From Vacuolonema iberomarrocanum LEGE 07170 (lineage in GTDB: Bacteria > Cyanobacteriota > Cyanobacteriia > Elainellales > Elainellaceae): DNA of 64,000 nt. The stretch's first letter is position 1. Every line of letters starts with the position of its first letter. The stretch spans positions 1-64,000 of the forward strand of contig JADEXA010000017.1 of NCBI GenBank assembly GCA_015207365.1, given 5' to 3'. Below the pieces are notes generated by a model. That model saw only the letters and a program-made list of their open reading frames with translations. It was not told where the DNA came from and made no database searches. Positions 46,401 through 54,041 of the stretch are shown here, piece by piece. Both the position numbers and the translations under genes were made by a program.

Positions 46401-46573
46401 AACAACTAGAGCGTGCTGTAGAGAATCGCTTAGCTGAGTTGAAGCATCAAATGCATCAGCAGGTTGAGGACACTCGTAAGACCGCTGAAGCTGCTGCCTG
46501 GTGGATCTTCGGTACAGCAACAATTTCTGCCGTATGTGCAGCGGTGGCTGGAGGCCTAGCCGTTATCAACTAG
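43493..46573 (+). CDS. Large membrane-anchored protein with eight ~98-residue helical repeats
   Basis: A 1026-residue protein of no family I can name. Residues about 35-65, 90-115 and 118-147 are membrane segments, and one more lies at the C-terminus (about 1003-1024, WWIFGTATISAVCAAVAGGL). Between them are eight units starting at about residues 214, 303, 403, 499, 597, 695, 793 and 891. The last four steps are exactly 98 residues. The consensus is YLxxTGKPELNPxGIxxDLxxLL, then DPxxGxxxLRxRLSxVDRxTLVxLLSQRxDLxEAExxxI, then a charged helix. The design predicts a long helical rod anchored at both ends in a membrane. Relatives in cyanobacteria are sometimes labelled as transporters, which this architecture does not support. 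Confidence 0.85.
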   Translation: MTELLYGLRASNVSTLLAQLSDPGIDTPEETAMLFSGPQFFIALISGLVLTFGFHLLLTNLSLAAGISYLGHSSSSSSDSSSSSGNGVKKIGVAFGIWTLVTVSLALFFACWLAVKLSLYDSALLGAITGLVIWGTYFCLLFWVSSTTVGSLIGSVVKTATSSFQSLVGAATSAVGARAAGNQMVETAEATAAAVRKELLSAWNGDNVGDTLRDYLMSLRSPSIDVEGLEGEFERLIHESNIVSTADRETLSQLNRDTFEKLVSSRTDLSRQETKRIADRLYKSWRKAMGSGSSNNAVAELVDYLKTAHPEELLSESLNDRLDEFLAEFRQQRRSQQSGPLSQGINSLMGIVVGRTDLSDLDVEKVTQRLKEVQSQLGSQVETVASQVRGGDRYSTTRADVEAYLMNAYPWQMRPERLGQEFRDVIYDPFADPGLMRQELMHLNRSYFVEVLASRGLLTQQEISRVVDLLEEVRRRALGEVTERYRIETAKDLQVRLYTFLRQTPKEELLSSMGTDAFRALVEDPYADSDDLRERFSPFGYEAFMQTLRSRDDLNETEAQQIASRLEGVMNNVRADADGLQSAAKARIDNQWQALQHHLSSTGRPELDPETLKADIRMLLHEPDAGVHRLRQRLAQFDRGTLVQLLSQRHDLSEAEVQRTIDQVESIWHQTVNAPSSLTAQAKAKYDEATSAIERYLLETGKPELNPKGIQRDLELLLSNPKMGITAMRHRLSEVDRDTLVQLLSQRDDLTEAEANQIIDDILTQIRELLHLPQRLARRAQAQVMSFESALEDYLRNTDKEALNPDGIKRDLQLLLNDPRLGAERLQTRLSMVDRDAVVALLAQRQDMTREEAEDVVDRILGVRDQIVNQIRNVQEQVKLAIRSILTRIRNYLNSLDRPELNYYGIKQDLQKLMDDPQTGFEALRMRLSQVDRGTLVALMSSHDAISETDANRLVGHVEEARDTALRKAEQLERAVENRLAELKHQMHQQVEDTRKTAEAAAWWIFGTATISAVCAAVAGGLAVIN

Positions 46574-46593
46574 AACTGGATAAACAACTACTA

Positions 46594-46632
46594 AAAAGGG
46601 AGACTGCAAGACAACGCAGTCTCCCTTTTCTT
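46594..46632 (+). terminator. Intrinsic terminator of the repeat membrane protein gene
   Basis: A 14-bp perfect stem (AAAAGGGAGACTGC with GCAGTCTCCCTTTT), an eight-base loop and then CTTT, 21 bases after the stop codon. Confidence 0.85.
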
Positions 46633-47002
46633 TGCATAAGCCTTCAATGAAAAATATGGAACATTGATTACTCCACAGGTTAGCCCAGCCAGATCGTTGG
46701 GTACACAATCTGTCATTGTGTACGATGAAAGTGAATAACGATTTGATATTAGGCTTTCAGAAAAACTGACAATAAGAGATGGGTAGAGTTCGTTAGTATG
46801 CGTCCTGATAAAACTGATGAGATATCTAGGATAGATGGTTTGTTCGTCCTAGCGATCGCCTGCCTCTACAATCATTTACCTGCACGAGAGGTTCGAGAGA
46901 CTCTTGTGACTGTCGATCGACAATCACAAGGACAAGACACCTAACTGGATTGTCCTTGCAGCTCTATCCGTTTAGCGATCGAGCTGCGCCTTGTTAGAAA
47001 AG

Positions 47003-47075
47003 TTTTCTCTAAAGACAAATACCCCTGCCCATTCGCCACAACTGAATGGGCAGGGGTATTTGTCTTTAGAGAAAA
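47003..47075. repeat. 73-bp palindrome with 32-bp perfect arms
   Basis: 47003-47034 and 47044-47075 are exact reverse complements (outer TTTTCTCTAAAGACAAAT, inner GCCCATTC) with loop GCCACAACT. It lies 25 bp beyond the stop of the minus-strand TPR gene and may serve as its terminator. The other part of the 46574-47099 gap shows no gene. Confidence 0.85.
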
Positions 47076-47099
47076 GATTAGGCGCTGAGAGGTGATTTT

Positions 47100-47987
47100 C
47101 TAATTCATTAGGTAGATGCTGACATTCTCAATCGCTTCAGTGGCGTAGTAATCCTCAGGACGCTCGTTCAATGCTTGCTGGAAGAACTCTAGGGCTGTTT
47201 CATAGTTCCCCCGCTGAGTTGCATCATAGCCGAGGCGCATTAGCTGGTCATAACGACTCTCGGCTACTTCTTCGCTACCTAAACCGGCTTCTCCATCGCG
47301 CGCTCCATCGACCGCATTCCAGTAGGCGATTGTTGCCCAGCGATCATCTGGACGTTCGTACAGAGCACTTCGAAAATAGCCAGCTGCTGTCGTGAACAAC
47401 TCTTCCTGCAGCGCGGCGTAGCCAAGGCGCATATAGCGATCGTAGGGGGCTTCTCCCAAATACTCTTGAGACCCGACCGCTACTTCATCGGCAGACGATG
47501 TAGATAAGGCTACAGGATCAACAGCATTCATCGCCAGCTCGTCGGAGTTGAGATAAGTCTGCACGTTTCGAATAGCCTGGGTTGCATAGTAATTTCCTAG
47601 CCGTAACGACAGCGCCTGCTGAAAATACTCTAAAGCGGCTTGGTATTCCCTAGCTTCTGTCGCGTCATAGCCTCGATTCATATATACATCGAAGGGGACT
47701 GGTGTTTCGCGGTTGTTGCTTAGCGCATCCCTTGCATTCCAGTAAGCCGTGATAGCTGCCCTGTCCTGTGGGTTGAGATATAACGCATAACGGAAATACT
47801 GAGTCGCTTCATAGTATCTCCCCTCTTGTTCGGCGTTGTAACCGAGACTCATATAGTCATTGTAGGTTAGCACTACGGCTTCTTCTAAGGTCGAGTTAGG
47901 GGAGGCGGTGTTTTGTGCTTGGACATCAAACGGCAATCCAACACTGCCTAAGATAACTACACCAGAAAGTAAATGTATGAATCGCAT
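47100..47987 (-). CDS. Exported TPR-repeat protein
   Basis: 295 residues with a signal peptide (LLSGVVILGSVGLPFDVQAQ). Four TPR-like units follow, each of the form YDxYMxLGYxAxxxGxYxxAxxYFxxALxxxPxDxxAxxAYxN, grouped as two alternating pairs (AITAYWNARDAL / ATQAIRNVQTYL / ATIAYWNAVDGA / ATEAIENVSIYL). TPRs mediate protein-protein contacts; here in the periplasm or beyond. No partner is obvious. Confidence 0.87.
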   Translation of the reverse strand: MRFIHLLSGVVILGSVGLPFDVQAQNTASPNSTLEEAVVLTYNDYMSLGYNAEQEGRYYEATQYFRYALYLNPQDRAAITAYWNARDALSNNRETPVPFDVYMNRGYDATEAREYQAALEYFQQALSLRLGNYYATQAIRNVQTYLNSDELAMNAVDPVALSTSSADEVAVGSQEYLGEAPYDRYMRLGYAALQEELFTTAAGYFRSALYERPDDRWATIAYWNAVDGARDGEAGLGSEEVAESRYDQLMRLGYDATQRGNYETALEFFQQALNERPEDYYATEAIENVSIYLMN

Positions 47988-48109
47988 AGGTTTTGCTTTT
48001 ACTGTTTTACTTGCGTTGCTAGGATGCTAAACCCTGTTTAAATGCATAATTAATGCCATACCAAGACCCAGCATTGCCGGATCTTGGCATGGTTTGTCTA
48101 GATGCCGAC

Positions 48110-48964
48110 TTACAAGGCAGATGGGTAAATCTCATCTGCAATAAAGACAGGTCGATTTTCGTATTCAGCTTCGATCTGCTGTTGCACGTCCAAATCCCAG
48201 GTTAAGTCATAATCCTGCTCAAACTCAGCTAAGACAAATGGCCGAAGTACTCCAGTGATGACGACTGTTTCATCCTCTTGAGCCGCGACGGGTACTTGGG
48301 GGCTAATAACCAACAGTTCTTCACCACCAAAAAGCGTCTCATCGTCGATGGTGATGACATTTGCGCTCTGAATGCTGCCAACTTCACCTTCTACAGCAAT
48401 GCGCTTGTTGTAGTACTGCTCTGGATCTGAGCTGATGTCTGCCGGATCAGGAGAGAGGGCAACCGATTGAGCGACAATAACGGGGCGCTCTTCATACTCG
48501 CCAAAGATGTCGGGGTCAAAACCCAAACCGTAATCACTTTCAAAATCGGCCATGAGGAATTCGCGAACTTCGCCCGTGACTTGAACTTGGGTGTCTTCCC
48601 CATCGACCAGCTCAAGCCCTTGCTCAGAAGCGTTGATAACCAGAACTTGCTCACCACCAAACAACTCGCTGTTTTCCAGCGTGAACGAGTACTCTCCCAC
48701 AACTTCGGCAATCTCTTCGCGTACGCTGACAGTTTCACCCAAGTAGGCTTCCAGGTTATCCGTTAACTCTTCAACGGTAACGTTATCTTCTTCGACTCCG
48801 GCTGCGTTTTCTTCAATGGTCGCTTCTGGATCTGCCGCTTCAGGTTCAGCGGGAATGGTGCAAGCGGGTAGCGCGATCGCGACAGCTGCTAAGGCCGCTA
48901 ATCCTACATTGTTAAGGAGCTTAGCGAACAAATTATCTGTTTTGCTGGCTTTGCTAGTAGGCAT
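48110..48964 (-). CDS. Lipoprotein with two tandem OB-like domains
   Basis: 284 residues from ATG 48964, which has AGGAGG upstream; the longer frame to 49051 is rejected. The N-terminus ends in a lipobox, ALPAC (Cys35). After an acidic linker come two homologous domains: LGETVSVREEIAEVVGEYSFTLENSELFGGEQVLVI and YNKRIAVEGEVGSIQSANVITIDDETLFGGEELLVI. Each is followed by VTGxxRxFxxAxFExDYxLxxD and a YExRPVxxA segment. The pattern matches an internal duplication of an OB-fold-like domain. Membrane-bound periplasmic protein of unknown role. Confidence 0.8.
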   Translation of the reverse strand: MPTSKASKTDNLFAKLLNNVGLAALAAVAIALPACTIPAEPEAADPEATIEENAAGVEEDNVTVEELTDNLEAYLGETVSVREEIAEVVGEYSFTLENSELFGGEQVLVINASEQGLELVDGEDTQVQVTGEVREFLMADFESDYGLGFDPDIFGEYEERPVIVAQSVALSPDPADISSDPEQYYNKRIAVEGEVGSIQSANVITIDDETLFGGEELLVISPQVPVAAQEDETVVITGVLRPFVLAEFEQDYDLTWDLDVQQQIEAEYENRPVFIADEIYPSAL

Positions 48965-49978
48965 GTAAGTTCCTCCTAAAAATACTTGAGCATTTTCAAC
49001 CTCAGCCACATCTAGGTCAGGTAAACGCAGTTTTGTCTGCCACTTACTCATTAGATGTCGCCTCTATCTAATCATTGGGAACAGTAGCTAAGGCGTCACC
49101 ACGATACTTCGTGAACTGCGATGTAGAGGCGATAAACAGGATAGGCTTCAGGATACCTATCAATGCCCCACCACCATGAATCAGTCCTAAGCTGACAGAA
49201 CTTCGAAATCAAGGATAGATAGATGCTGTCCTTCATCCTTGAACTTCTCTTTGCATGTATTCCTAGCTAACTTTCTCGCCCTAGCTAACGAGCATCTTGT
49301 GCGTCTATTGCTCGCCTGATATACGTGCGATCGCTTAGCTCTATTCCTAACTTTCTTAAGCTATGCTAAGGCTTTCTTCAGTGGGCATACCTCTATCATT
49401 AATCTGAATCAAAGCTTAAAAAAACTCATCTAAAAGATAGAGATCAATGCTTCCCCATCCTCGTGACTAACTTTTGATCAAGAAGAAATAATCTTGCAGA
49501 TACTAACTCTATTCAAGGCCAAATTGCTTATTTAAGGCTTGCGCGTTTTGTTTATCTTGTGATCGCAATACAAGCATAAAATTAAGAGAGTTACTTGCAT
49601 AGAACTAAGAGAATTACTCAGGATTACACAAAGTCCGCGTAATCCTTTTGCTGTTTATAACTTACGTTTAAGAGAATACAGAATAGCTTGATTGACTGGT
49701 ACAACTCAAGGTTAGATTGAGTCTCGTTAACATTGGCAAAGCCCGTCTGAAAGACGCCGTAGCTCTACCGAAGACAACAAACCACGTACTCAGGTGTTTT
49801 AGCGGGTGTGTTGTGTTTTGCTTCAGTCAATCTCACCTATGGAAAGCAGGAGTTCTCCAAGAGCTTTTTCCAGGCAACCAGCTTATCAATCCTAATTCTG
49901 ATATTGATTTGCGCCTTGCTCAACGCCAACCTTAATCATAATTTTTGTCAGTCAGACTGCCCGATCGCAGGGACGAAG

Positions 49979-50203
49979 TTAAGACTGCAAGGAGCAATTG
50001 GGAAACCGCCCTATCTTGTTGGCTTCTACAATTTCATTGCGGCACTGTAGCATGCTTTTCCCAGTTCGTTCTGCAAGTAATCGTAGGTCAATGGTTGGAT
50101 GGCTGTCTTGAGGAGCATCAAGATAGAGGCTGTAAGCAACTTCGAGGATTTTCGAGTTGTTAAGGACAAGGGGCTTGATTTGAGTTTCTAAAAGATCAAA
50201 CAT
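49979..50203 (-). CDS. Possible small protein, unknown
   Basis: A 74-residue frame, MFDLLETQIKPLVLNNSKILEVAYSLYL..., with good protein-like composition and a helix-turn-helix-like stretch (TIDLRLLAERTGKSMLQCRNEIVEANK). The ribosome-binding site is weak and no family is recognised. It lies in a 1.54-kb gap (48965-50504) that otherwise contains nothing I can support; plus-strand frames at 49717 and 49808 overlap it. Confidence 0.4.
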   Translation of the reverse strand: MFDLLETQIKPLVLNNSKILEVAYSLYLDAPQDSHPTIDLRLLAERTGKSMLQCRNEIVEANKIGRFPNCSLQS

Positions 50204-50504
50204 GATTCTTATCTATTAGGATTCTTGGGCAATGGACTATCGAATCAACTTAATCCTGGGAATCTATGATTTGAAACATTGGGTCGCTCTGCGTCTGAAA
50301 AACTATTTGCTGAATGACAAATGACATCTTTGCTGAAAGAGGCCGTATTGGCAATTGCAATATGAATCTCAGATGCGTGATCATATCATGATGACAACAT
50401 CCTCGGGTATAGCAATGCTGTAATCATCTTCCATTTGAGAGGTGTTGCCCATTTCCCTCTTTTGAATCAGGACAAATCAATATCGAACTGTAAAAATTGA
50501 CCGC

Positions 50505-50918
50505 ATGAATACTTCATCTCGCTTACGAAATCTAAATCGGATTCGCCGTATTAGTCGTTTCATGGATACGGCGTTCAAGCTTCCACTCATTGGTATTAGG
50601 ATTGGGTGGGATCCCATCCTGGGGTTGATTCCAGGTGCGGGAGATCTGATTGCTACAGCGATCTCTGCTTACGTCATCTTCTTGGCGGCGAGGTTTCGAT
50701 TACCCAATGGTGTTTTGGGTCAAATGATCTTTAACGTCCTGCTTGAAATGGTCATTGGTGCTATTCCGCTCTTGGGAGATATTTTTGATGCCTTCTACAA
50801 GTCAAACGTCCGTAACCTTGCGCTATTGGAGACTCACTTGCAGAACCAGCTCCCTGATTTGCAAATGCAGGATCGCCTGCACCTCGATAGCGTGAAGTCG
50901 GGGAATATCGTCACGTGA
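50505..50918 (+). CDS. DUF4112 membrane protein
   Basis: 137 residues starting at ATG 50505. DUF4112 signature blocks are FMDTAFKLPLIGIRIGWDPILGLIPGAGDLIATAISAYVIFLAARF and NVLLEMVIGAIPLLGDIFDAFYKSNVRNLALLE. Two to three membrane segments. No known function. The 319-bp gap to glgC shows no feature. Confidence 0.93.
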   Translation: MNTSSRLRNLNRIRRISRFMDTAFKLPLIGIRIGWDPILGLIPGAGDLIATAISAYVIFLAARFRLPNGVLGQMIFNVLLEMVIGAIPLLGDIFDAFYKSNVRNLALLETHLQNQLPDLQMQDRLHLDSVKSGNIVT

Positions 50919-51237
50919 TGAGAAGCATGACGGATATAGAGTAGGTTGAACTTGTATAAGAGATTGAGGTAGGGCGATCGCTCCAAGATCTCAAGTTAAA
51001 TGCTTTCGCCGTGATACTGAGACCACTTACGTCGCAATAACAAGCGTTTCTCGCCGGAGAGGGCTCATCCCAATTTCCTTCTATCGTTAAGAATATTTCT
51101 TTCCTTAGACCTATACCCCTAGTGCAAGAAACCTAGAGCATGGGAGATACTATTGCGTCAAATCGTTGGATCCAATGATATGGTTCAATTCGTATAGGTA
51201 TGCAGTAGGCTCGATAACAAAGGGGGCAGAATTAATT

Positions 51238-52530
51238 ATGAAAAAAGTACTCAGCATTATTCTTGGAGGTGGAGCAGGAACACGTCTCTATCCGCTTACA
51301 AAAATGCGCGCAAAGCCTGCTGTACCTCTGGGAGGTAAGCATCGGTTAATTGATATTCCTATCAGTAACTGCATTAACTCGGATATTCTGAAAATTTATG
51401 TGCTGACACAGTTTAATTCAGCTTCGTTGAACAAGCATGTTTCACAAAGCTATGGATTTGCAGGATTTCAGCAAGGGTTTGTGGAAATTCTGGCGGCTCA
51501 GCAGACCCCTGAGAATCAGGAATGGTTTCAGGGTACAGCGGATGCTGTTCGGCAGTATATTTGGCTTTTTGAAGAGATCGATGATGTAGATGAATATCTA
51601 ATATTGTCCGGCGACCATTTGTACCGCATGGATTATCGTGCATTCGTGCAGCATCATCGTGCAACAAATGCTGACATTACACTGTCTGTCTTGCCAATTG
51701 ATGAAGCGCGCGCGTCTAGCTTTGGCCTCATGAAAGTTGATGAATCTGGTCGCATCACTGATTTTAGTGAGAAGCCCAAAGGAGATGACCTGAAGCATAT
51801 GCAAGTTGATACCTCATCTCTGGGTTTATCGACAGATGAAGCAAAGTTGAAACCTTTTATTGCTTCCATGGGTATTTACTTGTTCAAGCGAGACGTACTG
51901 ATTGATCTTCTCAAGCAAGAACCGAAATATACAGACTTTGGCAAAGAAATCATTCCCAATGCTGCCAAAGATCATAATGTGCAAGCCTATCTGTTTAATG
52001 ATTACTGGGAAGATATTGGAACGATCGAGGCATTTTTCAATGCCAACTTAGCGTTGGTTCGACAGCCTGATCCGCCCTTTAGTTTCTATAACGAATCTGC
52101 ACCCATCTATACCCGTGCTCGCTATCTGCCACCGACTAAACACCTAAATTGTCAAATTTCAAACTCCATGATTAGCGAGGGTTGCATTCTCAAAGAGTGC
52201 GAAATTTCTAATTCTGTTATCGGAATTCGTACTCGGATTGAGTCGGGATGTGTGATTCGAGATAGTTTGCTGATGGGAGCAGACTACTACCAACCTAACT
52301 TTGAGCGGCAGGGAAGCCGCGATCGCACAACCATTCCTCTTGGTATTGGCGCAGGCAGTGAAATTCACCACGCGATCATCGACAAAAATGCTCGCATTGG
52401 CTGTAACGTCAAAATTCTCAACAAAGATCATGTGGAAGAAGCAGAGCGCGAGGATGAAGGGTTCTACATTCGAAGTGGTATTGTCACTGTCATAAGAAAT
52501 GCCGTTTTGCTAGATGACACAGTCATTTAG
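51238..52530 (+). CDS. glgC: Glucose-1-phosphate adenylyltransferase
   Basis: A 430-residue ADP-glucose pyrophosphorylase that commits glucose-1-phosphate to glycogen synthesis. ATG 51238 gives the typical cyanobacterial start, [41 protein letters not shown]. The nucleotidyltransferase domain has [22 protein letters not shown] and FSEKPKG. The C-terminal left-handed beta-helix (about residues 300-430) has [15 protein letters not shown] and ends [13 protein letters not shown]. All expected motifs, including the C-terminal allosteric region, are present. Chromosomal glgC is near-universal in cyanobacteria, so this may be a second copy if the replicon is a plasmid. Confidence 0.95.
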   Translation: MKKVLSIILGGGAGTRLYPLTKMRAKPAVPLGGKHRLIDIPISNCINSDILKIYVLTQFNSASLNKHVSQSYGFAGFQQGFVEILAAQQTPENQEWFQGTADAVRQYIWLFEEIDDVDEYLILSGDHLYRMDYRAFVQHHRATNADITLSVLPIDEARASSFGLMKVDESGRITDFSEKPKGDDLKHMQVDTSSLGLSTDEAKLKPFIASMGIYLFKRDVLIDLLKQEPKYTDFGKEIIPNAAKDHNVQAYLFNDYWEDIGTIEAFFNANLALVRQPDPPFSFYNESAPIYTRARYLPPTKHLNCQISNSMISEGCILKECEISNSVIGIRTRIESGCVIRDSLLMGADYYQPNFERQGSRDRTTIPLGIGAGSEIHHAIIDKNARIGCNVKILNKDHVEEAEREDEGFYIRSGIVTVIRNAVLLDDTVI

Positions 52531-52741
52531 TCAGCGCAAAAGGGTGAGTGCTTCGTTTATGTAGTCAGCCTGAGTCGCAGGCTACCTACCTCATCGGCAA
52601 GCCTGGAATCCGTTCTGTAGATAGGTGAACAGACTCAACCCTATTGGATATTCCTAAGGGTTGGTCATACGAAAAGGAAACTTGGGTTATTTCTAGGGAA
52701 TGATGTCGGCAGGCATGACTGTTATTTAGAGTTGAAAACAA

Positions 52742-53149
52742 ATGAAGTTTTTCGATAGGTTAAATATGAATACTTCCACGTCTGATCGCTCTAATTCAAC
52801 TCATGAAAACCGTCAGCAAGATGGGCAAGAGCCAGTACGTCAACCGCTTTCGCCGGAACAGATTTCCTCGCAGCAAAGAGCAGAAAATCAACAAGTTCTT
52901 GATCAGTCCAACCCAACGGTGAATCCAGGCGATCAGGTGAATGAGGAGAAGACCCTCCAGGAAAAAGCCCAGCAAGTTGCGGTGAACACTGGCGATATCA
53001 CGGGCGATCGCGTCGTCGTTCCCACCTACTTTGTTGTAGATGACCCCGAGGAGGGGCAAAAAGCTCTACATCATGTGAAAGATGCTGAAGAGATCTCGGA
53101 TGTCATTCGCCAAGCCCGCACAGATGAATCGGGCGATCGCAAGTGGTAG
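52742..53149 (+). CDS. Hydrophilic, mostly disordered protein
   Basis: 135 residues; the N-terminal 75 are rich in Asn, Gln, Ser and Glu (TSTSDRSNSTHENRQQDGQEPVRQP). The C-terminal 50 look ordered (GDRVVVPTYFVVDDPEEGQKALHHVKDAEEISDVIRQA). No family recognised. ATG 52742, with another in frame at 52766. A strong terminator follows, supporting expression. It resembles the small hydrophilic protein at 34343-34558 only in general composition. Confidence 0.65.
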   Translation: MKFFDRLNMNTSTSDRSNSTHENRQQDGQEPVRQPLSPEQISSQQRAENQQVLDQSNPTVNPGDQVNEEKTLQEKAQQVAVNTGDITGDRVVVPTYFVVDDPEEGQKALHHVKDAEEISDVIRQARTDESGDRKW

Positions 53150-53188
53150 CAATAACCTGCTGCACAAGTCTTAGTGGACTCAACACAC

Positions 53189-53226
53189 AGAAGGGCGCAA
53201 CAACATGTTGTTTGCGCCCTTCTTTT
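53189..53226 (+). terminator. Intrinsic terminator after the disordered protein gene
   Basis: A 12-bp stem, AGAAGGGCGCAA with TTGCGCCCTTCT, followed by TTT, 40 bases past the stop codon. Confidence 0.8.
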
Positions 53227-53241
53227 ACGATTGACGTGACA

Positions 53242-53335
53242 TATAGCGGTGTGCAACCGCATTAAGCACAGCAACGGTTGTGTGGGCGCGCCGCGCCCCA
53301 CACAACCGTACTTAACTAACGCGCATAGCGCTATA
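53242..53335 (-). mobile_element. Family A palindromic element, copy 3 (inverted)
   Basis: A 94-bp copy in the opposite direction to the other three, with the same asymmetric outer arm (GTTAGTTAAGTAC on the minus strand) and one G missing from the inner stem. TATAGCG/CGCTATA ends are intact. Confidence 0.85.
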
Positions 53336-53358
53336 GTTGTCATGTACTATGATTGTTT

Positions 53359-53916
53359 CTATGGACGAATTGCAACGACTTCAATTTCGACCAGCCAGCC
53401 AGGATTCACTAGCCCTGCAATCTCCATAGTCGAGCGAGCTGGGAGGTTAGGTTGTTCCTCTGTTCCAAAGAACTGAGTGTAGCCTTCCATAAAGCCACTG
53501 AAATCCATGCTGCCCCCTGTTGCTGGATCGCCGACCAGAAAAGCTTGCATCTTCACCACATCACTCATGGACATATCCAGGCTTTCCAGAATTCCCTGAA
53601 TTCGTTCTAACACTCCAACGGTTTGAGTCTGGGTATCGCCAAAGGCGTCGATGGAGCTTGGCTCCGCTGTTTCGTCAATAACAGGAGGAACTTGGCCGCT
53701 AAGGTAGACGATTGTGGCGTCTGTCGGCAGTTCAACCGCCTGTGCAATGGGGAAATCCGAGTTAGGAATGGGATACCGAATGATGTCCTGGGCGACGGAA
53801 CGATTCGCCGTTGTTAGAATCAATCCCAGGGCGCAGAGCAGCGCAATCGCCAGCCCTCGCCAGGACTGAACCAACGACTGGAGAACTTGCACAGACCGAA
53901 CAAATTGATATTTCAT
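53359..53916 (-). CDS. Exported RidA/YjgF-family protein
   Basis: 185 residues: an N-terminal signal sequence (GLAIALLCALGLILTTANRSVAQ) and then a RidA-fold domain with IVYLSGQVPP, DTQTQTVGVLERIQGILESLDMSMSDVVKMQAFLV and NLPARSTMEIAGLVNPGWLVEIEVVAI. The Arg of PARST corresponds to the catalytic Arg that stabilises imine substrates in RidA. Most RidA proteins are cytoplasmic; this one should be exported. It lies 125 bp downstream of an exported flavin oxidase on the same strand, whose imine product is the natural RidA substrate. Confidence 0.88.
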   Translation of the reverse strand: MKYQFVRSVQVLQSLVQSWRGLAIALLCALGLILTTANRSVAQDIIRYPIPNSDFPIAQAVELPTDATIVYLSGQVPPVIDETAEPSSIDAFGDTQTQTVGVLERIQGILESLDMSMSDVVKMQAFLVGDPATGGSMDFSGFMEGYTQFFGTEEQPNLPARSTMEIAGLVNPGWLVEIEVVAIRP

Positions 53917-54041
53917 GATCTTCTCAATGGGTATGACTTATGTGTAATGAAAGTGTGAATGTGAAAAATGGCCAGATAGCTGGATTCTGAGGAGATGCAG
54001 GGTATACACACCCTGCATCCCAGACCTTAGCTACGCCCCGA

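Noticed and set aside
49717-50050. Two overlapping plus-strand frames, one with a hydrophobic stretch (SLSILILILICALLNANL)
   Set aside because: The hydrophobic stretch might suggest a small membrane protein, but the frame lacks an ATG start and ribosome-binding site and is overlapped by other frames.
53242-53335. Programmed inversion of the family A centre in the inverted copy
   Set aside because: The centre is a single base between symmetric stems, so one substitution explains the difference as well as a flip does.
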